Assembly: GCF_035222485.1 (NCBI RefSeq)
Contig: NC_085922.1
Span: 15,001 to 79,000 of the forward strand
Reading direction: 5' to 3'
DNA from: Podospora pseudoanserina
Taxonomy: Eukaryota > Ascomycota > Sordariomycetes > Sordariales > Podosporaceae
DNA: 64,000 bases
The notes beneath the pieces were generated by a model. That model did not search any database and was not told where the DNA came from. It saw only the letters and a program-made list of their open reading frames with translations. Of the stretch, positions 10,995 through 20,443 are shown piece by piece. Positions within the stretch are counted from its first letter, which is position 1. Every line of letters begins with the position of its first letter. Both the position numbers and the translations under genes were made by a program.

Positions 10995-12383
10995 ATGGCC
11001 CCGTGTAAACATGCAAACCTGTTGCTCGATGTATCGCCAAACGCGACCCAGGCTGGATTCGCGCGCCCACCGGCCGCCAAGAGAAGAGCAGCAGCATCCC
11101 TTGCCAGCCGCATAGAACCAGACACGGCTGATGAAGAAGAAGCCCAAAATCTCGCTGGCACCTTTCCAGGTCCCTTGGTCCTCCCGAATGACCTGCTGTC
11201 CGTCTACCCCAAAGACCCCGACTCTGGGCAGACAGTCAAGGTCTGGCAAAGGTCCAAACACCGCAACCGCCTCAACGCCAGCACCCCCAACACCATCCAT
11301 GTTGCTGCACCACCCTCCTACTCCCCCAAGATGAAGCACATGAGGGAGTGGATCGTCCCCCTCACCGCCACCGAGGGGGAAGAAGACGTCAGCCCCCCGA
11401 AACCAAAAGACCTAACCGATTACCTCTCCGCCTACTACCACCCTCTCCCCGTGACCCGAACCCCCAATCTCATCTGGGTCCCTTGGGAAGATGATGATTG
11501 CCCACCAAACGCTACAAAGGACGAAAATAGGTACATCGGCCTCAAGCAAGGCCAGAACATCACCCGGATCCGCACCCGCCCCTGCCCTGACGGCGCCTAC
11601 GAGCGGCAGCTGAACCTGGGCGACATTTTGGACGGGCTGCTGCACATGGTCAAGGAGATCCACCCCCGGTACGCGCTTGTGATGATGCTTCATCACGATC
11701 TGTACGAGGACGAGACGGACGATTTCTGCTGCGGGAGGGCGTACGGCGGGAGCAGGGTTTCGGTTGTGACGTCGAGTAGGTATCATCCTGGGCTGGACTG
11801 GTACCAGGAGATTGAACGGGCGCACATGTGGCCTGCGAGTCACTGTGGGAATTTTGTGAGGAGGAAGTGTGGGATACGGTCTGGAGCGGGGGTGAAGAGG
11901 AGGAAGGTGATGATGGTTGAGGGGGACGGTGCTGGGGAGGGCAAGGGGGGGGGGACGGCCATGAGGGCGGCCATGGATGCGTATGTTGCTGCGCCGGCGC
12001 CCGAGAAAGACTTGGCGGGGTTGTGGTTTGGGAGGACGGCGCTGACGGCTTCGCACGAGCTGGGGCATTGTTTTTGTTTGGGGCATTGCAATTATTATGC
12101 TTGCGCCATGCAGGGGACAGCGGGGATCATGGAGGACGTGAGGCAGCCGCCGTATTTGTGTCCGGTTTGTTTGGAGAAGGTGATTTCGGGGCTCTTGGAG
12201 GTGAAGGAATATGCAAACATTGGGAGGGAGAGGTTGATACTACAGAGGTATAAGAAGCTGCATGAGTTTTGCACCGGCAAGACAAGGGCGGGGGTCAAGA
12301 TGTTTGCGGGTTATGGAGCCTGGTTGGGCAAGAGGATCGAGGCGCTCAAAGCCGAGGAGGAGGGGGGCGAGGGGCAGTTGTAG
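10995..12383 (+). CDS. Archaemetzincin-like zinc metalloprotease (family M54)
   Basis: Intron-less; 462 aa. It is probably an intracellular zinc peptidase. The signature HELGHCFCLGHC begins at residue 354: zinc ligands H354, H358 and H364, catalytic E355, then C365, C370, the Met-turn M372, and a C389-x2-C392 pair for the second, structural zinc. This is the archaemetzincin layout (HExxHxxGxxHCx4CxM...CxxC). The Gly normally at the turn of the zinc motif is Cys here (C361). The N-terminal 150 residues are Pro/Ala-rich and less ordered. A Gly-rich insert (about 300-325) interrupts the catalytic domain. The TATA-like box and the first ATG support the start. The natural substrate is unknown. Confidence 0.8.
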   Translation: MAPCKHANLLLDVSPNATQAGFARPPAAKRRAAASLASRIEPDTADEEEAQNLAGTFPGPLVLPNDLLSVYPKDPDSGQTVKVWQRSKHRNRLNASTPNTIHVAAPPSYSPKMKHMREWIVPLTATEGEEDVSPPKPKDLTDYLSAYYHPLPVTRTPNLIWVPWEDDDCPPNATKDENRYIGLKQGQNITRIRTRPCPDGAYERQLNLGDILDGLLHMVKEIHPRYALVMMLHHDLYEDETDDFCCGRAYGGSRVSVVTSSRYHPGLDWYQEIERAHMWPASHCGNFVRRKCGIRSGAGVKRRKVMMVEGDGAGEGKGGGTAMRAAMDAYVAAPAPEKDLAGLWFGRTALTASHELGHCFCLGHCNYYACAMQGTAGIMEDVRQPPYLCPVCLEKVISGLLEVKEYANIGRERLILQRYKKLHEFCTGKTRAGVKMFAGYGAWLGKRIEALKAEEEGGEGQL

Positions 12384-12482
12384 CCATTGATCTAACAAAT
12401 GATAGCGAGTAATAACTAGACCGAAAGCCTTCTCTGCTGGTTTATAATGAAGGGAAATGTGGGAAGCAACAGGTACCGGGCA

Positions 12483-13622
12483 TCAAGGGGTGAGGGCAAT
12501 GAGCTTCCCAAACTGGGTGTTCTTCGAAGCAACCGCCCATGCCTCGTCAATCTCATCCAACTTGAACCTGCCAACAACCTCAACGCCAGTCTCCGGTCCA
12601 AGCCTCAGCACGCCAGACTCGGCCATCTTGACAATCTGTTGGGCGTCAGCCCTGTCATACATGTATTGCCCCTTGACCGTCAAGCTCTTCCATACAATCA
12701 TGGCATACGTTACCGAGAGACCCTCTGGGAGCACGCCCATAAGCGAGGCCCTCCCATAGTTCCTCAAGGCCTTGAAGCAGCTGCCCACATGGGTGCTTCC
12801 TGTTGCAGCAGCCGGACTGATATCAAGGTATGCATCCACCGGCCCCCAGCTTGTCAGCTTCTGCACATCCCCGTCTTCGTCCCCAGACATGGGTACAATC
12901 TGGATCTTCCCCCTGGGATACAACCCCTGAATCCGTTTCAGAATCTCCATATTTCTCCCCATGACAATGACCTGCCCAGCCCCCATCGCGACAGCAACCT
13001 CTACCGCAGCACCGCCAAACTGGCCCGTAGCCGGCGCAACAATCACCCTCTCCCCCGCCCGCAGCCCGATACCCTTCCACCCCCCCAGCACAACAAGCTG
13101 CACAGGCAACTGCAACAGATTCTCGACACTGTACCCCAACCCACCATCCCCCTTTGGCTTACAAAGCCTCTCCTCATCCAACGGCTCGACGTTCTCCAAC
13201 GGGGCAAGGATATACTCGGCATAAGAGCCATTCTTCCAGTTTTTCTCGATCCACTCCCTGCTGGCGGGCACTCCGCCGTCAAAGGTGCCCCAAACAGCTT
13301 GGATCTCGTCCGGGTTGTCCCTCGCCCGGAGAAAGGACTGGATCATGACGAGCTTGCCGACGGGGAGGGAGGTGGTGTCCGGGCCGGGCTGGACTACGCG
13401 GCCGATGGCGTACCCCCCGCCGATGATCATGTCGGGGGCAAGGGTGAAACCTACTTTTCCAGAGTAGATGTCGTAGACCTTTTGGGAAACCTGGGCGGCG
13501 AGGACGCGGATTAGGACGGAGCCGGGGACCACGGTGGGGACGGGGACGGTGCGGAGGGTGATTTGAGGATCGGGGGAGATTGTGGGGAGATGGAGGGCGC
13601 GCATGTGGGTTGGGAGGGACAT
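12483..13622 (-). CDS. MDR-family NAD(P)-dependent oxidoreductase (quinone reductase-like)
   Basis: A single exon of 379 aa from the ATG at 13622 (MSLPTHMRALHLP). The frame is open further upstream, but that stretch looks like leader sequence. It has the GroES-like N-terminal fold (about 20-180) and a Rossmann fold with TGQFGGAAVEVA around residue 220. The C-terminal domain includes GRASLMGVLPEG. The catalytic-zinc ligand pattern of classic alcohol dehydrogenases is not evident, so a quinone-reductase or enoyl-reductase-like reaction is likelier. Neighbours are a protease gene and, divergently, a Zn2Cys6 regulator 667 bp away. The substrate cannot be read from the sequence. Confidence 0.8.
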   Translation of the reverse strand: MSLPTHMRALHLPTISPDPQITLRTVPVPTVVPGSVLIRVLAAQVSQKVYDIYSGKVGFTLAPDMIIGGGYAIGRVVQPGPDTTSLPVGKLVMIQSFLRARDNPDEIQAVWGTFDGGVPASREWIEKNWKNGSYAEYILAPLENVEPLDEERLCKPKGDGGLGYSVENLLQLPVQLVVLGGWKGIGLRAGERVIVAPATGQFGGAAVEVAVAMGAGQVIVMGRNMEILKRIQGLYPRGKIQIVPMSGDEDGDVQKLTSWGPVDAYLDISPAAATGSTHVGSCFKALRNYGRASLMGVLPEGLSVTYAMIVWKSLTVKGQYMYDRADAQQIVKMAESGVLRLGPETGVEVVGRFKLDEIDEAWAVASKNTQFGKLIALTP

Positions 13623-14288
13623 TTTGGTGTTGTGGTTTTGTTTGTACGTATGAGTGACAAAGTCTTGTCTGATGTGTCCAGACTCTTGTTTGTTGGTGAG
13701 AGATACCTGCCGTACCTTGCTCGCAACAACAGTTTCGAGGACCTTCCTTTTATACCCCATCATCCTGCCAAGGTGCTGCCATGTTGTTGTCGTTTTGCCG
13801 GCGCGATGGCTTTCCTGCTGCCGTATTGTGATTCACCAGTCCCATCCTTCTGTCGTCCATAATCCATAATACCTTACTTTACTTCCGGTGGCTACGACCT
13901 ACTTGGCTGCCAATGACATGTGGTTGGCCAAACGGGCGACAAGGCACATCACGGGGTTAGTGTACTTTTGGAATACGCATTGCGGTTAGCGTGGTTCTCT
14001 CCGGGCCAATGATTGTGGACCGTTGGGAATAGCGGGACTGGACCGATTTCAAATCGGAACAGTCTGGACTTCTGACCTGAAGGCCGTCTTTTAATATTTG
14101 CTCATCCCTCAACATCAGCAAACTTGTGTTGGGGTTTGAATACGACTAGAGGATGATCCTCCCGTCTGCCGCCGAGTATTCCAAAACCTTTTGGGCAAAC
14201 AACAACAAAGAACTCTCCCTCCGGCGTTACCGGCCCCACCTCTCGGGCCAGGATCCGCTAATCTCCACCTTTCGACCACCCTCCGACC
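13623..14288. promoter_or_regulatory. Shared divergent upstream region of the MDR and Zn2Cys6 genes
   Basis: This 666-bp spacer separates two divergently transcribed genes and so carries both promoters. It contains CGG/CCG-type words (for example TTCCGG near 13,885 and TCTCCGGGCC near 14,000) of the sort Zn2Cys6 proteins bind, but no regular CGG-Nx-CCG repeat that I would trust. No gene is seen. Confidence 0.35.
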
Positions 14289-15764
14289 ATGTCGAGCACC
14301 AACATGGCGTCTGTAAAGAGCAGTGGCATCGTAAAAGCAAAGTCTGGATCGAAAGCAGACACCAGCTTCCGTAAACGTAAAAGCCATACCAAATCCCGTA
14401 GCGGGTGCGTCAACTGCAAACTCCGCCACATCAAGGTATGGTTTTCTTTGCTGTTATCACCCCATTTTCGTTGGTCCTAACCGGAGCAGTGTGACGAATC
14501 AAAGCCGATATGCAACAACTGCACCAGCTTCCGTGTATCGTGCACATATGACCGCACCCTCAAGTCATCCGAGGCACTCGCTCTTCAGCCATGGTCAGAG
14601 CAGGTGTTTCCGTTGGTCAACGTCAGAGAGACTCGTCTAACATATGCATCTCTCGCCAGCTTGTCGCTGAACCGTCAGGTGCTGACCATGCTCAACGACC
14701 ACATTCGGGAATCCGATCCGCAGGCTGTGAAGAATGGCTTTCTGTTCAAGGATCAGCATTTGAGATATCTGAATCAGTTCCATGAGAAGACCATCTTGTC
14801 GCTCAAGATGAACCACAAACTGGATCTGTACCGCAGGGAGAGTGTCAGATTGGCCATTCGGGTATTCTTACCCCCTTAACATGTCACAATGCCTTCAGTG
14901 CTAACCAACCAGGAACCCTTCCTCCTCCACCTCGTCCTCGCCGTAACCCTCATGCACGAACGCCTCGCCGCCTCCCCCCTCACCACCGAGCCCCCTTCCA
15001 TCCAAGAGCTCTACCACCACGCCACCGGCTCCTCCCAGCTCAACCAGCTTCTATCCAGCCACCCCTCCCAACTCAGCCGCGTGCAAAAAGACGCCATGTT
15101 CATGGGCACCATCCTCCTCGCCTGCACCTCCTTCGCCCAGCTCGACGCCTCCCTCCCCCTAGCCTCCCACTGGCCCTTCGTCTCCTCCCCTCACGACCTC
15201 GACTGGCTCAAGATCTGCTCGGGAAAGCGCGTCGTCCAAAAGCTAGCCGATACTCACGCTGCTGATTCCGCGCTGAGGGATATCTCCTACGAGTTTGTCC
15301 TTTCCGGTCCCGCCGCGAGGGTAGAACTCCTTCCCGAGGAAGACGCGATTGCCCGGCTGCCGGAGCCGTTGAGGAGGCTGTTGAGGTTGGATCACGCGGG
15401 TGTGTCGGCCAAGACGAACGCGTATTATGACGCTGGGGTGGTGGTGGGGAGGGTTCTGCCGTTGGAGATAAGCGAGGATAACCTGCTTGTGTCTTTGGTG
15501 CTGGTAAGTTTTCTGCCGGTCAGGTTCAGGGAGATGCTGGAGGAAAAGGACGCAAAGGCGCTGCTGTTGTTTGCGTGGTATCATGCCAAGATTGGGCAGT
15601 TTGGGAGGTGGTGGGTTTGGAGGAGGGCGGTGACTGAGGGGAGGGCTATTTTGGCTTATTTGGAGAGGTACTATGGGGGAACGGTGGGTGGGGATGAGGA
15701 GCTGTTGGGGTATCCGAAGAAGTGGTGTGGGATGGAGGTGATGGTGAATGAGGGGATGACTTGA
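14289..15764 (+). CDS. Zn2Cys6 fungal transcription regulator
   Basis: The CDS is join(14289..14435, 14490..14861, 14913..15764), 456 aa. The introns are 54 bp (GTATGG...GCAG) and 51 bp (GTATTC...CCAG), both phase 0. The first intron splits the zinc cluster. Spliced, the cysteines read C-x2-C-x6-C-x6-C-x2-C-x6-C with KLRHIKCDESKPICNNC, a complete binuclear cluster near residues 40-66, preceded by a basic segment (RKRKSHTKSRSG). The remaining 390 residues are mostly helical, resembling the short UPC2/sterol-uptake-like group without a full fungal-specific middle homology region. It probably acts in the nucleus. The nearest candidate target is the divergent MDR gene. Confidence 0.85.
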
Positions 15765-16405
15765 TTGGTTGTGCAGTATTTTTGTGCTGTTGGGAAGAGG
15801 GAGGACAGGTTCATGCTAGAGCTGTATGTAGGTATGCTTCAAGAAGCGCTCTGAAGCACCGCCTTGCCGAACCTATTATCTAGTGATAACACGATGCATA
15901 GGTACCTACCTGTCTTATCTCGGTAGGTAGGTATGGATGAATAAGGCGCCTGGTAGGTAGGTAGGTAGCTACCAGGTAATCTGAAAGCCAAGAGACCATG
16001 TTCCCCCATGCCAAAGCTTTGGCAGAGATTATCAACAACTTCAAACAACACCCGATTCCCTGCTGCTTCGAGCTCCCAACATGATGACAGCTTGCCTCAG
16101 GGTTAATGTCCGTCATCTTCCCTGGGCGCTGGAGATGTCGACAAAGAAATCCCCCAACCCTTCAAACCGCCAAGACGGGACCCAAGTGTCGCAAAGAGTT
16201 GGAAGGTGTGAACCTGGGGGGTGTGGCAGTGCCCATCTTGGCAAAATGAGACACTGCCCTCAAAGCATCTTGGCATTCGGTCTTCAAAAGTCACGACCAC
16301 CCCACAAGCAGACACCTATCTGGATGTTGAGACGCAGCTACAACACCAACAACATTGTTTTTCGCTCTGAACAGATCAGATCAATCCCGGCCCAACTCAC
16401 GCAAG
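15765..16405. other. Intergenic region with TAGG/ACCT tetranucleotide runs
   Basis: No gene is supported. Between 15,899 and 15,975 there are several GGTAGGTAGGTAGG and ACCTACCT runs in both orientations that can fold on each other. The rest is the presumed promoter and leader of the PY-motif protein gene. Confidence 0.4.
15899..15975. repeat. TAGG/CCTA microsatellite cluster
   Basis: Tandem GGTAGGTA units, interrupted and partly inverted (ACCTACCT upstream, GGTAGGTAGGTAGG downstream). The same unit recurs in other spacers of this window. Confidence 0.7.
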
Positions 16406-17416
16406 ATGTCATTCGCACCCCCACCATACCTCCCGCCCCCACCAAAAGACAACCCTCCCACCATCTCCCACGGTGCCCTCCCAACCGAAGAACCTCCAGC
16501 CTACTCCCAGCTAGAATCAACAACCTTCGACCCGAACGACCCCATGCCCCCAGCCACCTTTTCCATCCACGGCCGCTTCATCTACGCCTCCCCCTGCCCC
16601 TCCACACCCCCGAGCTCAGACCCCTCCTACCAAACCGATTACCCCATCCTGACACCCACACACGGTTCTCGAACAGTCGACTTTCAGCGCGTGCAGTACA
16701 GGTACCGAGCCTCCAACGCCACCGGCAGGCCCGTCATCTCCCACCGCGGCAAAGACCTCTACACCCTGTCCCACCACCTGCCCATCCTGGGGATGCCCTT
16801 CCAGGCTATGGCCGTTCCCAAGAGTCGAAAGACGCTTGGGGAGGTGCATATTGCCAAGTCGCCTGCTTTTCACACAGGGTACCGCGCGAATAGGGTATTG
16901 CCTGATCATGAGGTTGCCAGGTTGGAGAGGAAGGGGGAGAAGGTGCCGAGGGAGTATCACTTTCAGATCAAGGAGGGGGGGGCTGAGAGATGGGTGTGGA
17001 AGGATTCGAATGGAAGGGCGGTGGCCTTTCAGTGGAGGGGGCAAAGAAGCGAGTTTGGCGGTGGTGATGGTCAGCCGGGGAGTAGTCGGGATCCGGATGG
17101 GGGGGTTGGTGATGGGGGGGAATGGGGGGTGCCCAGGCTCCAGGTTCTGGTGGAGTTAGACAGGAGGACGCTGGATAGTTTGGTGGCGGTGTGGTGTCTG
17201 TGGGCGATGCATTTGCATCATGAGGCTACGGCACCCAAGAAGACCTGGGAAGATCGTATGTCCTCCTATAAGTTGATCACGCTGCTCGAGAGGTGGCCGA
17301 GGTGTTTATTCCGCTTTATGGCGTGTGCTAACTATAAGTTGGCAGGATTGGCCTTGATGGCGAGGAAGAGACCGGAGGGTACGCCACAGGGGGGCTTTTA
17401 TACTATGAAGTTTTAA
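16406..17416 (+). CDS. PY-motif hypothetical protein
   Basis: 336 aa if read straight through, or 306 aa if the candidate intron at 17,256-17,345 is removed. That segment starts GTATGT, has a TGCTAAC branch site and ends GGCAG, is 90 nt long (a multiple of three) and contains no stop, so both forms stay in frame. The start MSFAPPPYLPPPP is the first ATG. The N-terminus (1-60) is proline-rich with PPPY and PPAY motifs, which could bind WW-domain ubiquitin ligases. The rest (about 60-300) resembles a beta-rich domain of unknown function shared by many fungal proteins. No catalytic motif is seen. Confidence 0.7.
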   Translation: MSFAPPPYLPPPPKDNPPTISHGALPTEEPPAYSQLESTTFDPNDPMPPATFSIHGRFIYASPCPSTPPSSDPSYQTDYPILTPTHGSRTVDFQRVQYRYRASNATGRPVISHRGKDLYTLSHHLPILGMPFQAMAVPKSRKTLGEVHIAKSPAFHTGYRANRVLPDHEVARLERKGEKVPREYHFQIKEGGAERWVWKDSNGRAVAFQWRGQRSEFGGGDGQPGSSRDPDGGVGDGGEWGVPRLQVLVELDRRTLDSLVAVWCLWAMHLHHEATAPKKTWEDRMSSYKLITLLERWPRCLFRFMACANYKLAGLALMARKRPEGTPQGGFYTMKF

Positions 17417-17559
17417 TGGTTGGATGCATGGAAGCACAGGGGTTGGGTGGAGAAGGATAGTCGTGGTTGAAAACAAATGATACCCTGGACGATGGATCAA
17501 ATTGAATGAAGAACCGATGTTGTTCTCGCACATAAGGATAGACTCAAGAAGCAGTGTGT

Positions 17560-18891
17560 CTACTTTGAATCTGCGCCCATGTCGCATAAAAAGCCACTGG
17601 CTGCTCTCCCGTTTTCCTCGACAACATCGTAGTTCCAAATCCTCTCAAACTTGGCAGATATCTCTTCCCCAAACTTGACCTTGTCGTTGCCGACTCTTTG
17701 ATCCTGCCACTGAAAAAGATCCACGGCCTCTCGAGTCGCCTGGACAACCCACTGGGTCCTGTCAAAGCGGGCATCGTTGTATCTTTTCAGTGCAGCCTCC
17801 ACAATTGCACGCTCGTCTTTGGCTGAAGTAGACCCCGCCTCCAGCTTGTCGTTGAGATGGCTCAATAATGTGGCCAAGAAGTATGCATCTTCTATCCCAA
17901 GCCCTCCCCCAGCACCAAGATGAGGGCCAGTGGCATGCGCCGCATCACCAGCAAGGCACACCCTTCCTCTGATATAAGTGGACGCTGGGTTCTCAGCCAT
18001 ATCGAAGATTGCCCACTTTTCCATCTCATCCGGGAAGAGCTGAGCAATGTTTCTGGCCGTCTCATTCCATCCCTGAAGTGCATCAATCACCTCCTTTCTG
18101 GACCCCTGACAGGTATGTCTTCCTTGCGCCACCAAACCCTCTGGCCAATCCTTGTTCTTATCCGAGATGACAACCAGTACGTTTAAAACGGAGCTGTTTC
18201 CAACGGGATATGTGATGATGTGAGAGTCTGGCCCATTGTACATGAACCTCGTCGAGCACTTGTACTTCCCAATCGCTTGGACAGCCTGGTCCATCGGGAC
18301 CAACGACCGGTAGCAAAACCTTTGCGAGTATCCCGGGTACGCCGCCTTCACTAGATTCTTCCCCGTCGATCCCAGCACGTAGTGCCTCACTTGAGATCTG
18401 ATTCCATCACAACCCACCACCACAGTGGCATTGACCTTACTCCCGTCTTTAAAACTGACCAGCACCCCATCGTCCGTTTCCCGAATTCCCTCGAGCTCCT
18501 TTCCAAACTCGACCGATCCAGAGGGCAGCAGTGATGCCCACGCGTCCAAAATGTCACTCCTCTTGCACCCTTGAAACCCATCCTTGCCCACGAACTTCTT
18601 GTACATCAACTCCCCCTCATCAGAATGCCCGTTGACCCACTGGAAGTAGTCTTCTCCGTTGGGGTTTGCCACCCTCTTGAAAGCTTTCAGAACATCTTTG
18701 GACAGGTACCCCATCGCCTTTTCAGCATTGGGACTGAAGCCGAGGCCTGCGCCAATGTCCCGAAACCCAGGAGCGCGCTCGTAAATGGTGAAGGGGACTT
18801 TGCGTTCGCGGAGGCCGAGGCCGAGGGTGATGCCGGTTATACCAGCCCCGATGATGGCGACGCGGACGTCCTTGGTAGTGGCACTGGGCAT
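17560..18891 (-). CDS. FAD-dependent monooxygenase, salicylate-hydroxylase-like
   Basis: A single exon of 443 aa. It is a class A flavoprotein hydroxylase that would use NAD(P)H and O2 on an aromatic substrate. The FAD dinucleotide-binding motif VAIIGAGITG lies near residues 10-20, the second FAD/NADH motif GCDGIRSQVR near 160-170, and the ribityl-binding GDAAHATGPHLGAG near 317-330. An Arg/Gly-rich N-terminal segment and GFSPNAEKAM are typical of the salicylate hydroxylase group. It diverges from the reductase gene at 19290 and shares its 398-bp upstream region, which suggests coexpression. The exact substrate is unknown. Confidence 0.87.
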   Translation of the reverse strand: MPSATTKDVRVAIIGAGITGITLGLGLRERKVPFTIYERAPGFRDIGAGLGFSPNAEKAMGYLSKDVLKAFKRVANPNGEDYFQWVNGHSDEGELMYKKFVGKDGFQGCKRSDILDAWASLLPSGSVEFGKELEGIRETDDGVLVSFKDGSKVNATVVVGCDGIRSQVRHYVLGSTGKNLVKAAYPGYSQRFCYRSLVPMDQAVQAIGKYKCSTRFMYNGPDSHIITYPVGNSSVLNVLVVISDKNKDWPEGLVAQGRHTCQGSRKEVIDALQGWNETARNIAQLFPDEMEKWAIFDMAENPASTYIRGRVCLAGDAAHATGPHLGAGGGLGIEDAYFLATLLSHLNDKLEAGSTSAKDERAIVEAALKRYNDARFDRTQWVVQATREAVDLFQWQDQRVGNDKVKFGEEISAKFERIWNYDVVEENGRAASGFLCDMGADSK

Positions 18892-19289
18892 GTTTGGTTG
18901 TTACTGACGGTGTGGCAGATGATTGGGCAAACACAAAGCTTCAAGGTTGACGTCGAGACTGCTCTTCAGAACTAAAGCCGATGAGCTCAATAGCCAGATA
19001 TGGGGAAGGAAGGATGACGAGGCAGGTGGGTAAAAGGTGTTTTCGGCAACGAGGTGGGGATATATGTACCGGAGTCCCGATGGAATGCACCTCAGTCAGC
19101 CACGCAGCCCGTCGCACCGGACTTTTGGCCGGTGCCCGAGCTGTATCCCTGGCGCAGTAGGTAGATGGCGTCTTGCGAGTCGTGGACGCTGGAAAGCTCT
19201 GAACTTCAAGCAGAAAAACACCCCGGTTGTTTGTTGACTTCCATCCTTTCCAGGACGAAGACATTGTCAAGGGTGAAAAAGGTAGCAAG
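18892..19289. promoter_or_regulatory. Bidirectional promoter region of the monooxygenase and reductase
   Basis: Head-to-head genes with 398 bp between their ATGs. It is the only upstream sequence both genes can use without invading a neighbour. Several CGG/CCG trimers are present around 19,100-19,150 (for example CCGGACTTTTGGCCGG at about 19,117). No gene is seen within it. Confidence 0.45.
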
Positions 19290-20443
19290 ATGACACTGAT
19301 CAAAGTCCCACAACAGCCTCAGACGCTGAAAAAGGAAAAGGTTCTCCTTACCGGTAAGCGTGATCACTTCTCTTGTTAAGTTTCATGTGAGAGTTGACCA
19401 TCCGACCAGGCGGCACTGGCTTCGTGGCCTCCCACGTCCTCGACTCCCTGGCAACCAACGGCCACCCTGTTGTCGTCACCGTCCGCTCAGAAGAAAAAGG
19501 CAATCGCCTCCTCCAATCCCTCTCTCACTTCGGCGCCTCCAACCAAGTCCAATACGCCATCGTCCCCGACATCTCCACCAAAAACGCCTTCGATCCCATC
19601 CTTCACGACCACCGCTTCACCTACGTAATCCACACCGCATCCCCCTATCAACTCTCCTTTGCCGACCCCGTCAATGACTGCCTCAACCCCGCCATCAAGG
19701 GCACCACCTACCTCCTCGACTCCATCCACCGCCTCTGCCCCTCGGTCACCCGCGTGGTCATCACCTCCTCCAGCGCCGCTATCCTCAACCCGCCCAACCA
19801 CCGCGATGTCTACGATGAGTCCTCCTGGTCAGATGTGAGCTGGGAGCAGGCCATGCAGCCAGAGCACACCTACCGTGCCAGCAAGAAATTCGCCGAGCAG
19901 GCTGCCTGGTCTTTTCTCGAGGAGCACAACCCGCGGTTCACCATCGCGACGATCAACAACACCTATACTTTTGGTCCGCTCTCGCGATCGCTGGCGAATT
20001 CGGCAAAGTTTAGCTCGGCAGAGGTGAACACCTCCAACCGCCGGATTTGGGATCTGATTCATGGCAAGTGGCGAAACCCAGATGGATCGGCGTGCATCCC
20101 GTCCACGGCGCCAGTGTTTACGTTTGTGGACGTGAGGGACGTGGCGGATGCGCACCTGGCGGCTTTGGCGGCATCGGGACAGAGATATTACACTGTAGGA
20201 GGGTTCTTTTCCAATTATCAGATTGCAAGGATTGTGGACGAAGAGTTCAAGGGAGTGCTGGGGGATGATGTGCTCCCGAATCTGAAAGGGCAGGAGGATG
20301 ATTTTGAGGAAGACAAGCACTGGAAGTTTGATGTGAGTAGGAGTGAGAAGGAGTTGGGGATACGGTATAGGGGGTTGAGAGAGTGTGTGAGGGATGCCGT
20401 GGTGAGTATGCTGGAGTTTGAAAAGGGGACGACTTTCAACTAG
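19290..20443 (+). CDS. Extended-SDR NAD(P)H reductase (dihydroflavonol reductase/GRE2-like)
   Basis: The CDS is join(19290..19353, 19410..20443), 365 aa. The 56-bp intron (GTAAGC...GACCAG) splits the Rossmann glycine motif. Spliced, it reads LLTGGTGFVASHVLD near residues 19-33, the TGxxGxxA cofactor signature. Further support comes from the VIHTASP strand, SSSAAIL (active-site Ser) and YRASKKFAE (catalytic Tyr and Lys, YxxxK). The family reduces aldehydes or ketones, or acts as a keto-reductase in secondary pathways. It is paired head-to-head with the FAD monooxygenase. The length is normal for the family. Confidence 0.88.

Noticed and set aside
11412-12086. Long minus-strand open frame (224 codons) opposite the archaemetzincin-like gene
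   Set aside because: Shadow of the real gene caused by its high GC third positions; the translation is Arg/Pro-rich without family features.
12447-13514. Plus-strand open frame of 355 codons opposite the MDR gene
   Set aside because: Antisense shadow; the MDR product is a clear family member with conserved motifs.
12483-20443. Full secondary-metabolite cluster
   Set aside because: No polyketide synthase, NRPS, terpene cyclase or DMATS gene in the window; only tailoring-type enzymes and a regulator.
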